42,667 nucleotides of DNA. It comes from a virus. The stretch covers positions 1-42,667 of IMG/VR virus record IMGVR_UViG_3300020156_000012. One strand, given 5' to 3'. Of this stretch, positions 13,384 through 19,790 are shown in pieces. The notes beneath the pieces were generated by a model. It did not search any database. It had not been told where the DNA came from and saw only the letters and a program-made list of their open reading frames with translations. The translations under genes were made by a program, and so were the position numbers. Positions within the stretch are counted from its first letter, which is position 1. Each line of letters starts with the position of its first letter.

Positions 13384-13619
13384 ACCTCGACCGCTCGCTT
13401 TTGGAAATGTTCCGCGCTGGCGCTGACACATCGGTGCTGAAGACCGCACTCAAGGCCCACGGCTTCAACGTCACAGAGGCCGATGTCTACAACGAACTTC
13501 ACCGACTTCGCGAGGAAGAAAGAGCGGAGATCGAGAAACGGGAGCGCCGTCGCCTTTATCAGCGTGACTGGCAGCGTAGGTATCGCGAGGATCTGCGACA
13601 GGCGAGGGCCGGCCGATGA
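13380..13619 (+). CDS. hypothetical small basic protein (79 aa)
   Basis: An N-terminal HTH-like helical region (SVLKTALKAHGFNVTEADVYNEL) is followed by a strongly charged Arg/Glu helix (ERAEIEKRERRRLYQRDWQR). It may bind nucleic acid. Both ends overlap neighbours by 4 bp. Confidence 0.7.
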   Translation: MNLDRSLLEMFRAGADTSVLKTALKAHGFNVTEADVYNELHRLREEERAEIEKRERRRLYQRDWQRRYREDLRQARAGR

Positions 13620-13906
13620 GACGAGCAGCGAAGCGAGATGCATCGGAGCCTGAGATCGTCTCGGCACTCATCCAGTGCGGGTTCAGCGTCTACAGGCTCA
13701 ATCAGCCGGTGGACCTCCTTGTTGGACATAGGGGCCGGAATTTTCTTGTCGAATGCAAGTCAGGAACGAAGGGCTACGGCAAGAGCCTGAACGACAATCA
13801 GCGCGATTTTAACGACGGCTGGCGAGGTGGCAAGGTTGTGACGCTGCATAGCGCACAAGACGCGATCGACTGGGCCGTGATGGTTTCTAGCGGAGAAGCA
13901 GCATGA
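13616..13906 (+). CDS. PD-(D/E)XK nuclease, VRR-NUC-like (96 aa)
   Basis: A minimal nuclease fold with an N-terminal Glu (SEPEIVSAL, ~residue 11), Asp in QPVDLLVG (~33), the ECK signature in FLVECKSG (46-48) and a following Gln (NQRDF, ~62). This matches small phage VRR-NUC or Holliday-junction-resolvase-like proteins of about 100 aa. It probably cuts branched or replicating phage DNA; the substrate is unproven. It is coupled to both neighbours by ATGA overlaps. Confidence 0.82.
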   Translation: MRRAAKRDASEPEIVSALIQCGFSVYRLNQPVDLLVGHRGRNFLVECKSGTKGYGKSLNDNQRDFNDGWRGGKVVTLHSAQDAIDWAVMVSSGEAA

Positions 13907-14136
13907 CAGCAATCCCTAACGACGTATTGGAGGCGGCTTTGAACGCTGGCAACGTCGCGCTCCGTAACTTGGATCAGGACGATCTGTCCGTGGAAGTTGG
14001 GGCCATTGCACGAGCAATTCTGGCCGAACGCCGCCGCTGCGCTCTTCTCGCCCGTCAGTGGCAGGAGTCCTCGTTCAAAGACGAGGTGTTTGCCGCCAAT
14101 TCAATAGCAGATCAGATCATGGCAGGTGCAAAATGA
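13903..14136 (+). CDS. hypothetical helical protein (77 aa)
   Basis: An Ala-rich all-helical protein with an ILAERRRCALLARQ helix. The form 'AIARAILAERRRC' is common in small phage early proteins of unknown role. It overlaps both neighbours by 4 bp. Confidence 0.7.
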   Translation: MTAIPNDVLEAALNAGNVALRNLDQDDLSVEVGAIARAILAERRRCALLARQWQESSFKDEVFAANSIADQIMAGAK

Positions 14137-14480
14137 CAAAAGAGCAATTGGAACAGTTCGAAGCGTTCTGGCGTACATTCCCCCGTCGTGTCGGCAAAGG
14201 CGCGGCCCGCAAGGCTTATGAGAAGGCGATCAAGATTGCGCCTCCCGACGAGATAATGACCGGCCTCGCCAGGCAGCTCGAATATCTCGAAAGCCGCCCC
14301 ATGGAGTTCCGGCCGCATCCCAGCACTTGGCTCAATCAGGAGCGTTGGAGCGATGAGCCGCAGCCGGTCGCCAACAACAATCAACGTAGGACGATAACCG
14401 ATGTCGCGAGAGACTTCATCGAGAGAAGCAACAACGATAGCCGCTCTCCTTTCGGGATTCCCTACCTCCAGCGCCATTGA
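14133..14480 (+). CDS. putative replication protein, replisome-organiser C-terminal type (115 aa)
   Basis: Residues 5-75 follow a pattern seen at the C terminus of phage replication initiators: FEAFWRTFPRRVGKGAARKAYEKA, then a helix ending ARQLEYL, then HPSTWLNQERW. Such domains help load the host helicase. Here the domain stands alone without an N-terminal winged helix. The next gene overlaps it by 80 bp, as in an O/P-like pair. Role inferred. Confidence 0.65.
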   Translation: MTKEQLEQFEAFWRTFPRRVGKGAARKAYEKAIKIAPPDEIMTGLARQLEYLESRPMEFRPHPSTWLNQERWSDEPQPVANNNQRRTITDVARDFIERSNNDSRSPFGIPYLQRH

Positions 14481-14802
14481 TCCAGGCGCACAGTTTCACG
14501 CCTACCGGATGGCTGTTGATGGCCTGCCTATCGAGGCAATCGAGAATGCGGCCAGAGCCTACCTGCAAGGCAAGGTAAAGCGAGACGACAACCGTTTCGC
14601 CCCTTCCTGCGCAGAATTTGCAGAACGTTGCAGGGATGAGGCGAACATGATGGCAGCACAGCGCCGGCCAAGGATAGAGCCGCCGCCTGCGAAGCCCGAA
14701 GCCCCAAAGGTCAGCAAGGAAAAGATGGATCTCCTACGCCTTGCCATGAAGGGCAGCGAAGGCGCCAAGAGCAAGCTTAGAAAGATGGGTTACAGCATAT
14801 GA
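14401..14802 (+). CDS. putative replication-associated protein (133 aa)
   Basis: A helical protein with ALLSGFPTSSAIDP, then YRMAVDGLPIEAIENAARAYLQG and FAPSCAEFAERCRD, followed by a Pro-rich linker and a basic C-terminal helix. This organisation occurs in alphaproteobacterial phages right after replication genes. The 80-bp overlap with the preceding frame is large; a later start is possible but no better SD is visible. A helicase-loader role is a guess from position. Confidence 0.65.
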   Translation: MSRETSSREATTIAALLSGFPTSSAIDPGAQFHAYRMAVDGLPIEAIENAARAYLQGKVKRDDNRFAPSCAEFAERCRDEANMMAAQRRPRIEPPPAKPEAPKVSKEKMDLLRLAMKGSEGAKSKLRKMGYSI

Positions 14803-15452
14803 ACGCCGTTCAAGGATTCACCGAAGCAAACACCATCATCATAACCAATCCTCATATCGACGCTCTGAAGGCGGTGGAACTTTACCGCGACGGTGTTTCG
14901 CAGGAGAACATGGCCGTTGAATTGGGAATCACCAAGGACAGTCTCATCACCTTCCTGCGTCGAAACCCAGGAATTTTCCCAAAGAGGCCGCGTCCTCAAG
15001 GGGCATTGTCGCCATCGGATATAGAACGCGCCTCTTCCATGTGGAAAGCTGGCGCCGAACTCAAGGACATAGCTGCAAAATTCCGGGTAACGAAGAATGT
15101 TATCATCGGGCAAGCCAACTCAAACCGCGAACTCTTCCCGCATAGACGCCAGCCGACAGGGCAAAGGCCAAAAAGGGAACCCGTCGTCGTTCCGGTCAAG
15201 CGGAAAAAGACGCGCGGGAATGGCAACTGGAACACAAACCTGTTCGGTGTTGCCAAGTCCACCATAGCGAAAGACCCTAGCTACATTGCCGTAAAGACCG
15301 AGTACGACGCCGAGCGTATGAGGCACGCCAAGCCCCTTCATGAGCTGGAGGAATGCGAATGCCATTGGCCTCTGACGGATCGAGGCCCGTATCTGTTCTG
15401 CGCTGCAGAGGCTTCAAGAACATACTGCGACCATCACGAGGCGCGAGCATGA
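14799..15452 (+). CDS. GcrA-like transcriptional regulator (217 aa)
   Basis: Two tandem HTH-like units are seen at residues ~22-62 (AVELYRDGVSQENMAVELG) and ~72-118 (ASSMWKAGAELKDIAAKF). A basic linker follows, and a C-terminal ~35-residue module ends CHWPLTDRG...LFCAAEASRTYCDHH. That final pattern, with Trp-Pro and paired Cys/His, is typical of GcrA. GcrA is the alphaproteobacterial cell-cycle regulator that acts with sigma70 RNA polymerase at CcrM-methylated GANTC promoters. A phage copy near the end of the early operon could steer host polymerase or time later expression. Confidence 0.8.
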   Translation: MNAVQGFTEANTIIITNPHIDALKAVELYRDGVSQENMAVELGITKDSLITFLRRNPGIFPKRPRPQGALSPSDIERASSMWKAGAELKDIAAKFRVTKNVIIGQANSNRELFPHRRQPTGQRPKREPVVVPVKRKKTRGNGNWNTNLFGVAKSTIAKDPSYIAVKTEYDAERMRHAKPLHELEECECHWPLTDRGPYLFCAAEASRTYCDHHEARA

Positions 15453-15483
15453 AAAGGTCAAATGAACTCGCTGGAGAGGCCAG

Positions 15484-15735
15484 ATGAACATCGCGCTCTA
15501 CATAGAAAACGGGCTGGAGCAGATCGTTCTAACGCCTCAAAGCGACACAGAGAAGGCAATCCTCGGCAAGTTGCACGACGGCAGCCGGGCGCTAGAAATC
15601 CTCAAGGGCAGCTTTTACCAATGCCGGGGCGGCTGGGTTAGGCAAGGCTCTGACGACTGCAGCACAATGATCGTTCTCAAGATGAAAGCGGAGACCGCTC
15701 CCTTCTCCCAAGCCAACACAGAAGGAGAGAGCTGA
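15484..15735 (+). CDS. hypothetical protein (83 aa)
   Basis: A small alpha/beta protein: an N-terminal strand MNIALYIENGLEQIVL, a central helix, then FYQCRGGWVRQ and a final strand. No family is recognised. A 12-codon open frame lies just before it (15449-15487) and may only be a leader. Confidence 0.68.
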   Translation: MNIALYIENGLEQIVLTPQSDTEKAILGKLHDGSRALEILKGSFYQCRGGWVRQGSDDCSTMIVLKMKAETAPFSQANTEGES

Positions 15736-15920
15736 TGTGGCGTTGGATCTGCCGGGTTTTAGGACTCCGGTACTACGTTGTCTACTCATTCCCCAGCAAA
15801 GAATGCCAAGGCAAGACAGTTATAGGTAGGTCTGGGCCATATCTGAAGAGATCAGCTGAACATCTAGCGGCATACTCCAATGTCCATTTCACCGGGACAC
15901 ATTGGGTCGAGGAAGGCTAA
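15735..15920 (+). CDS. hypothetical small basic protein (61 aa)
   Basis: A basic, aromatic-rich protein (MWRWICRVLGLRYYVVYSF) with a weakly hydrophobic N terminus and two Cys. The start overlaps the upstream stop (TGATG). Function unknown. Confidence 0.66.
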   Translation: MWRWICRVLGLRYYVVYSFPSKECQGKTVIGRSGPYLKRSAEHLAAYSNVHFTGTHWVEEG

Positions 15921-15933
15921 CGAGGTAACAGGC

Positions 15934-16536
15934 ATGGCGGCGGCAAAGGCACAGAAACTGAGAATGAAGCGGGCTTCACGAGGAGCCGGCAGGCCACGAA
16001 AGGAGAATGTAGAGCGTTTCCCATCTGGCAAGATTAAGCCATTCGAGACGGAAAAGGAAAACATGAGCGTGGCGATCGAAGCAAGGAAGCGCATCCATCA
16101 CATGACCGCAGCCAATGACGAGACGGCCAAGAGCCAACATGCCGGCTATACGCTCGGCAGGATCTACCTGGATGGAAAGATCAGCAAGGAACAGCTTGAG
16201 GCCGGCGACGAATACGCAGAGGTCATGGCTCGCTATCATCGCCTCGTCGGCATTCCTTTCCCTAGCGCAAGGGCTCAATCGCTGTTCAGCATCAAGGGCC
16301 ATGACGGGGAAGTCTCCGAGGATCACGCAAGCCGGGCCCGCCGTGCGACCAACAAGATGATGGAGCTGCAGACCATATTGCTTGACTGCGTGGACGGCCC
16401 ACAGGTGAAGACTACAATCCATAACGTGGCAGTCATGGATTACGAAAATCTCCGAGGAATGCCGGATCAACAAATGTTGTGGCTAAAGAGGGGTTTGAAT
16501 GCTTTGATCAAAAACAAGGGCCTTGCAAAATCGTAA
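15934..16536 (+). CDS. hypothetical protein with AT-hook-like motif, last early gene (200 aa)
   Basis: The N terminus is highly basic and includes RGAGRPRKENVERFPSG, an AT-hook-like GRPRK core. A helical region follows with HAGYTLGRIYLDGKISKEQLEAGDEY, common in uncharacterised rhizobial phage proteins. It is the last gene before the 530-bp non-coding gap and late genes, the position of Q in lambda. A late-regulator role is inferred from position only. I chose the ATG at 15934, after GAGG; the frame opens at 15880. Confidence 0.7.
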   Translation: MAAAKAQKLRMKRASRGAGRPRKENVERFPSGKIKPFETEKENMSVAIEARKRIHHMTAANDETAKSQHAGYTLGRIYLDGKISKEQLEAGDEYAEVMARYHRLVGIPFPSARAQSLFSIKGHDGEVSEDHASRARRATNKMMELQTILLDCVDGPQVKTTIHNVAVMDYENLRGMPDQQMLWLKRGLNALIKNKGLAKS

Positions 16537-16561
16537 TTGGCATATTACCGTAATTTCATGA

Positions 16562-16579
16562 TTTGGACGTTTGTCCAAA
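16562..16579. promoter_or_regulatory. TTTGGAC-N4-GTCCAAA inverted repeat, possible operator
   Basis: Arms of 7 bp (16562-16568 and 16573-16579) are perfectly complementary around GTTT. It sits 26 bp after the last early gene. It could be a regulator site for late transcription or an RNA hairpin; no T-tract follows. Confidence 0.55.
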
Positions 16580-16684
16580 ATCCACAGTTTCAAGCTTGCT
16601 GACCTTCGCGGGTGCAGCAATCCCCGAAAGGGGCGCCATAAGCCAAGGATACGCTGCCGGCGAGGCCCTTGGAGCCAATTCGAG

Positions 16685-16819
16685 TTTGGAATGGTAAATG
16701 GTCCCGGGTGACGGGTGTGAACGCTTCGCTTACGAAGCTGCCATCAGGGTACCAGGTAACCCGCGTTTCCGCTCCGTAACCAATCGGTAGATATTGCGCT
16801 TAACACCTTCCATTCCAAA
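16685..16819 (+). ncRNA. candidate structured RNA element
   Basis: TTTGGAATGG (16685-16694) pairs perfectly with CCATTCCAAA (16810-16819), closing a 115-nt domain. Inside is GCTTCG-CTTA-CGAAGC (16723-16738), a perfect 6-bp hairpin with a 4-nt loop, and a GGGT...ACCC pairing near 16747-16762. The arrangement suggests a folded RNA in the late leader. The minus strand of this stretch is also open for 68 codons without an ATG, so a decayed gene is an alternative. Confidence 0.4.
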
Positions 16820-16924
16820 GCCTAACCCCTAGGGGTCGTACCAGGAGAGAGGCAAAGGGAGTTGTGACCCGGCGTCTCTCTTCAAAGCCATCCAGCCTCA
16901 TAGGCTAAAGAGATAGCACCACAG

Positions 16925-16965
16925 ACCCGTCTTCGGATTATCACCGAGGGCGGGTTTCGCTTTTC
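16925..16965 (+). terminator. strong intrinsic terminator before the late genes
   Basis: A 12-bp stem including G-U pairs (16925-16936 with 16944-16955) closes an ATTATCA loop and is followed by TTCGCTTTTC. It would end the rightward early transcript. Late genes start 104 bp further on, so read-through or antitermination at this site would control late expression, as at lambda tR'. Confidence 0.78.
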
Positions 16966-17068
16966 ATGCAGGCAAGCGAATAAGGGGCTCTAGTAGCGCC
17001 TATCACCGAGTGCCCCCGAAAGACCCAGAGGCCGCTAGGCCAGTTCAAGCTCTTAGGATAGGCCCTGC

Positions 17069-17401
17069 ATGGAATCGATGTTGATGATGGCCCTGATGCT
17101 TATCGGTGCCCACTGGCTTTGCGATTACCCGTTGCAAGGGCCCTTCCTCTCGGACGCAAAGCAGAACGGCCCGCTGCGTTTCTATCACCTCGTCGCCCAT
17201 GCCGGCATTCAAGGTGCTGCCGTAGTTCTCGTGACGGGCAATATATGGCTTGGCCTGGCGGAGTGGGCTGCTCATACGGTCATTGATGAGGCGAAGGTTA
17301 GGGGTAAAACCTCGTTCGCGGTGGATCAAGCACTTCACATAGGTTGCAAGGCTGTATGGCTAGTGGTCCTTTTCCACGGCAAAACAGCAATTGGAGGTTG
17401 A
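17069..17401 (+). CDS. DUF3307 membrane protein (110 aa)
   Basis: The pattern GAHWLCDYPLQGPFLSDAK, YHLVAHAGIQGAAV, LAEWAAHTVIDEAKVRG, DQALHIGCKAVWLVV is characteristic of DUF3307, a family of small multi-pass membrane proteins. Three to four hydrophobic stretches are visible. Conserved His and Asp residues suggest metal binding or enzyme activity, but the function is not known. It is the first late-region gene. Confidence 0.85.
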   Translation: MESMLMMALMLIGAHWLCDYPLQGPFLSDAKQNGPLRFYHLVAHAGIQGAAVVLVTGNIWLGLAEWAAHTVIDEAKVRGKTSFAVDQALHIGCKAVWLVVLFHGKTAIGG

Positions 17402-17402
17402 A

Positions 17403-17549
17403 ATGTACCTCATTCTCATAATTTTGCTGGTTCTCGTCATCGCAGGCTATCCCGGCTTCGGCTACCACGGATACGGATGGGGACCGTCTGGTCTGGCCGG
17501 CGTGATCGTCATCATTCTGATTGTGCTGCTTTTGCTCAAGGTCATCTGA
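17403..17549 (+). CDS. DUF3309-like small membrane protein (48 aa)
   Basis: Two hydrophobic helices (LILIILLVLVIAG and GVIVIILIVLLLLKVI) flank a Gly/Tyr/Trp loop with YHGYGWGPSG, the DUF3309 hallmark. The start is one base after the DUF3307 stop, and its stop overlaps the next ATG (TGATG). It is too short for many gene callers. Function unknown. Confidence 0.8.
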   Translation: MYLILIILLVLVIAGYPGFGYHGYGWGPSGLAGVIVIILIVLLLLKVI

Positions 17550-17806
17550 TGAAAACGAACAGACGTGGTTTCCTTAGCTTGCTTGGCATTGGAGCAGCAG
17601 CACCGATAGCAATCGCGCCCGAGCAATCTCCAGCAGGTCATTTTGTTGCGGTCATCCCGCAAGGCCAAGTGCCAAGAGAGGGTGAATCGTATCCCGCCGC
17701 TTTGGTGTCCGACCCTGGTCATCATCACACCTTCTACTATCAAGAGCCTCCCGCACACGCTCATGTAACTTGGGACGAGCGCCGGCAGGCATACAGGACG
17801 TTGTAG
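17549..17806 (+). CDS. small exported protein with Tat-like signal (85 aa)
   Basis: The N terminus NRRGFLSLLGIGAAAPIA fits a twin-arginine signal (RRxFL) with an Ala-rich cleavage region. The mature part has a His cluster (DPGHHHTFYYQEPPAHAHV) that could bind metal. A Tat-exported protein encoded among phage late genes is unusual. No family is recognised. Confidence 0.68.
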   Translation: MKTNRRGFLSLLGIGAAAPIAIAPEQSPAGHFVAVIPQGQVPREGESYPAALVSDPGHHHTFYYQEPPAHAHVTWDERRQAYRTL

Positions 17807-17810
17807 GTTA

Positions 17811-17954
17811 ATGAACTCGCAAGGTTTCTTCCACACTTCGGGCCATGGTTGGCTTGAGCATCTCGCGGCAACCAAGCCCCATGTCTATGCCCTCGTCTGC
17901 GCAATCATCCGAGGCGCTGGCAACTGCAACGGGCTGACCGTCAAGGATCTGTGA
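17811..17954 (+). CDS. hypothetical small protein before terS (47 aa)
   Basis: A short frame starting MNSQGFFHTSGHGWLEHL with two Cys and a central helix. Its TGA shares bases with the terS ATG (TGATG), suggesting coupling. Function unknown. Confidence 0.6.
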   Translation: MNSQGFFHTSGHGWLEHLAATKPHVYALVCAIIRGAGNCNGLTVKDL

Positions 17955-18361
17955 TGGCCGTCCTCGACAACCCCAAGCATGAAGCATTCGCCCAGGCCCT
18001 CGCAAAGGGGTGCACGGCAGATGAAGCCTATCAACTTGCGGGCTATGCGGAGAACAGAGGCAATGCCATTCGGCTGAAAGCAAATGAACGCATTCAGGCG
18101 CGTTTGGCTGAGTTGCAGGAAATCGCTGCCGAGCGCGTCGTTGTCACTCGCGAATGGGTTCTGGCTCGATTGATCGAGAACGCGAAGAACACGCAGGAAA
18201 GCAACCCGGCAGCCAGCAATAAGGCCCTCGAATTGCTCGGCAAGGAAATCGGCATGTTCGTGGATCGCTCCGAGAACGTGAACACGAACTTCACGATCAG
18301 CGGAGAGCCATTGAACGAAGATGAGTGGCTTGCAGAACACGGCAGCGAAACAGCGCACTGA
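17954..18361 (+). CDS. terS: terminase small subunit
   Basis: This 135-aa protein starts with the DNA-binding pattern of small terminases: NPKHEAFAQALAKGCTADEAYQLAGYAENRGNAIRL (residues ~5-42), a helix-turn-helix. A helical oligomerisation region follows (RLAELQEIAAERVVV), then an ENAKNTQESNPAASNKALELLGKEIGMF segment. It recognises the packaging site and feeds DNA to TerL. I chose the ATG at 17954 rather than the GTG at 17951. It overlaps terL by 41 bp. Confidence 0.88.
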   Translation: MAVLDNPKHEAFAQALAKGCTADEAYQLAGYAENRGNAIRLKANERIQARLAELQEIAAERVVVTREWVLARLIENAKNTQESNPAASNKALELLGKEIGMFVDRSENVNTNFTISGEPLNEDEWLAEHGSETAH

Positions 18362-19790
18362 GATTGCATGGGCTCCACAGGGAGGCCCGCAGAAAGCTCT
18401 TGTCGATTGCCCATTCAGAGAAATCTTCTTCGGTGGCGCTCGCGGCGGCGGAAAGACTGACGGGGTTCTTGGCAAGTACGCCATCAAGGCGGCTCGATAT
18501 GGCGACGGGTTCAATGCCCTCTTCTGCCGGAGAGAGCTTCCGATGCTTGATGACGCGATCGAGCGCAGCAAGGAAATATACGGTAAGATCGGCGCCAGTT
18601 GGAATGACCAGAAGAAGACATGGTTTTTCCCCGGCGGAGGAAGGTTAAGGTTTCGCCCTCTTGAGCGAGTCCAGGACGCAGACAAATACCAAGGGCAAAA
18701 CGTTTCGGACGCTTGCATTGAAGAGGCCGGCATTTATCCCGATCCAAAGCCGATCGATCGCCTGTTCGGTATCCTACGTTCCGCGAAAGGCGTTCCAACG
18801 CAACTGATCTTGACTGGCAACCCTGGCGGCGCTGGTCAGCATTGGATCAAGCAGAGATACATTGATCCCGCTCCGCAAGGCATGAAGCTCCTCGAAAGGA
18901 AGCTGCCGAACGGGAAGGTGCATCGTTACGTTTTCATTCCGTCGCGCATTCAGGACAACAAGCTTCTGATGCGGAATGACCCTGAGTACATCAACAACCT
19001 TTACCTCGTCGGCTCTGATCAGCTTGTCAAGGCATGGCTGGCCGGGGACTGGAACGCAGTAGAGGGCGCGTTCTTCGATTGCTGGGATAGTCTGCGGCAC
19101 GTCGTCAGGCCGTTTACGATCCCGGAGGAGTGGGTTCGCTTCCGTTCAATGGACTGGGGCTCTGCAAAGCCTTTCTCTGTTGGCTGGTGGGCGATTGCTT
19201 CAGATGATCACCCGATAGAGGGCGGGACCATCCCGAGGGGATCTCTAATCCGGTATCGCGAATGGTACGGCTGCAAGCCAGGAGAACCGAACGTCGGCCT
19301 AAAGATGACTGCCGAAGAGGTCGGCAAGGGCATTCTGGAGCGTGAAAGCCGAGACAACGTGTCTTACGGCGTTCTCGACCCGGCTGCGTTCGCTGAGGAT
19401 GGCGGTCCATCCATTCACGAGCGATTGAGCGCGGCGACTGGTTACAAGGTCATATTCCGCAGGGCTGACAACAAGCGCGTTGCCCAGCATGGCGCGATGG
19501 GTGGTTGGGACCAGATGCGGGCGAGGATGAAGGGCGATGGCGAAAGGCCGGCCCTTTTCGTGTTCTCGACCTGCGTTGACTTCATTCGCACGGTTCCGGC
19601 TCTCCAGCATGACGCCGATCGTCCGGAAGACCTCGATACAGAGGCGGAAGACCATATCGCAGACGAAGCCCGCTATGCCTGCATGTCCAGGCCATATGTC
19701 CCGGTTCGGGAAGTTCCGAAAACTGGATTGCCAAACGATTACCGCCAGAACCGTGAACCGGCCGAGGCCAATGATTGGATGAGCTACTGA
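18321..19790 (+). CDS. terL: terminase large subunit
   Basis: This 489-aa packaging motor has a Walker A GGARGGGKT at residues 38-46 and a Walker B-like region SDACIEEAG with catalytic Glu at ~134-135. A coupling segment LILTGNPGGAG follows, and a C-terminal RNase H-like nuclease includes FRSMDWGSAKPF (metal Asp) and GVLDPAAFAED. It cuts concatemers and pumps DNA into the prohead. The start overlaps terS by 41 bp and has a weak SD. Its stop overlaps the portal ATG. Confidence 0.95.
   Translation: MSGLQNTAAKQRTEIAWAPQGGPQKALVDCPFREIFFGGARGGGKTDGVLGKYAIKAARYGDGFNALFCRRELPMLDDAIERSKEIYGKIGASWNDQKKTWFFPGGGRLRFRPLERVQDADKYQGQNVSDACIEEAGIYPDPKPIDRLFGILRSAKGVPTQLILTGNPGGAGQHWIKQRYIDPAPQGMKLLERKLPNGKVHRYVFIPSRIQDNKLLMRNDPEYINNLYLVGSDQLVKAWLAGDWNAVEGAFFDCWDSLRHVVRPFTIPEEWVRFRSMDWGSAKPFSVGWWAIASDDHPIEGGTIPRGSLIRYREWYGCKPGEPNVGLKMTAEEVGKGILERESRDNVSYGVLDPAAFAEDGGPSIHERLSAATGYKVIFRRADNKRVAQHGAMGGWDQMRARMKGDGERPALFVFSTCVDFIRTVPALQHDADRPEDLDTEAEDHIADEARYACMSRPYVPVREVPKTGLPNDYRQNREPAEANDWMSY

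Larger units (their letters stand above)
16537..17068. other. 530-bp non-coding early/late boundary region
   Basis: No plus-strand gene is convincing here. The stretch carries an inverted repeat (16562-16579), a domain closed by a 10-bp long-range stem (16685-16819) and a strong terminator (16925-16965), listed separately. A further GAGAGA/TCTCTC pairing surrounds 16853-16882. It lies between the early operon and the packaging genes, so late-promoter, antitermination or packaging signals would be expected here. Confidence 0.6.

Noticed and set aside
15449-15487. 12-codon open frame after the GcrA-like gene
   Set aside because: It overlaps the previous stop but is too short to support as a gene; it may be a leader or chance.
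16747-16762. GGTACC-containing palindrome resembling the immunity operator
   Set aside because: Only the left half matches the GGTAC-N5-GTACC consensus; the right half reads AACCC and no early promoter lies there.
16609-16805. Minus-strand open frame of 68 codons with protein-like sequence
   Set aside because: It lacks an ATG or GTG start with SD, begins right after a stop, and coincides with the structured element; kept only as an alternative explanation.
17885-18733. 282-codon minus-strand ORF across terS/terL
   Set aside because: It is antisense to well-supported terminase genes, with no SD and no recognisable protein.
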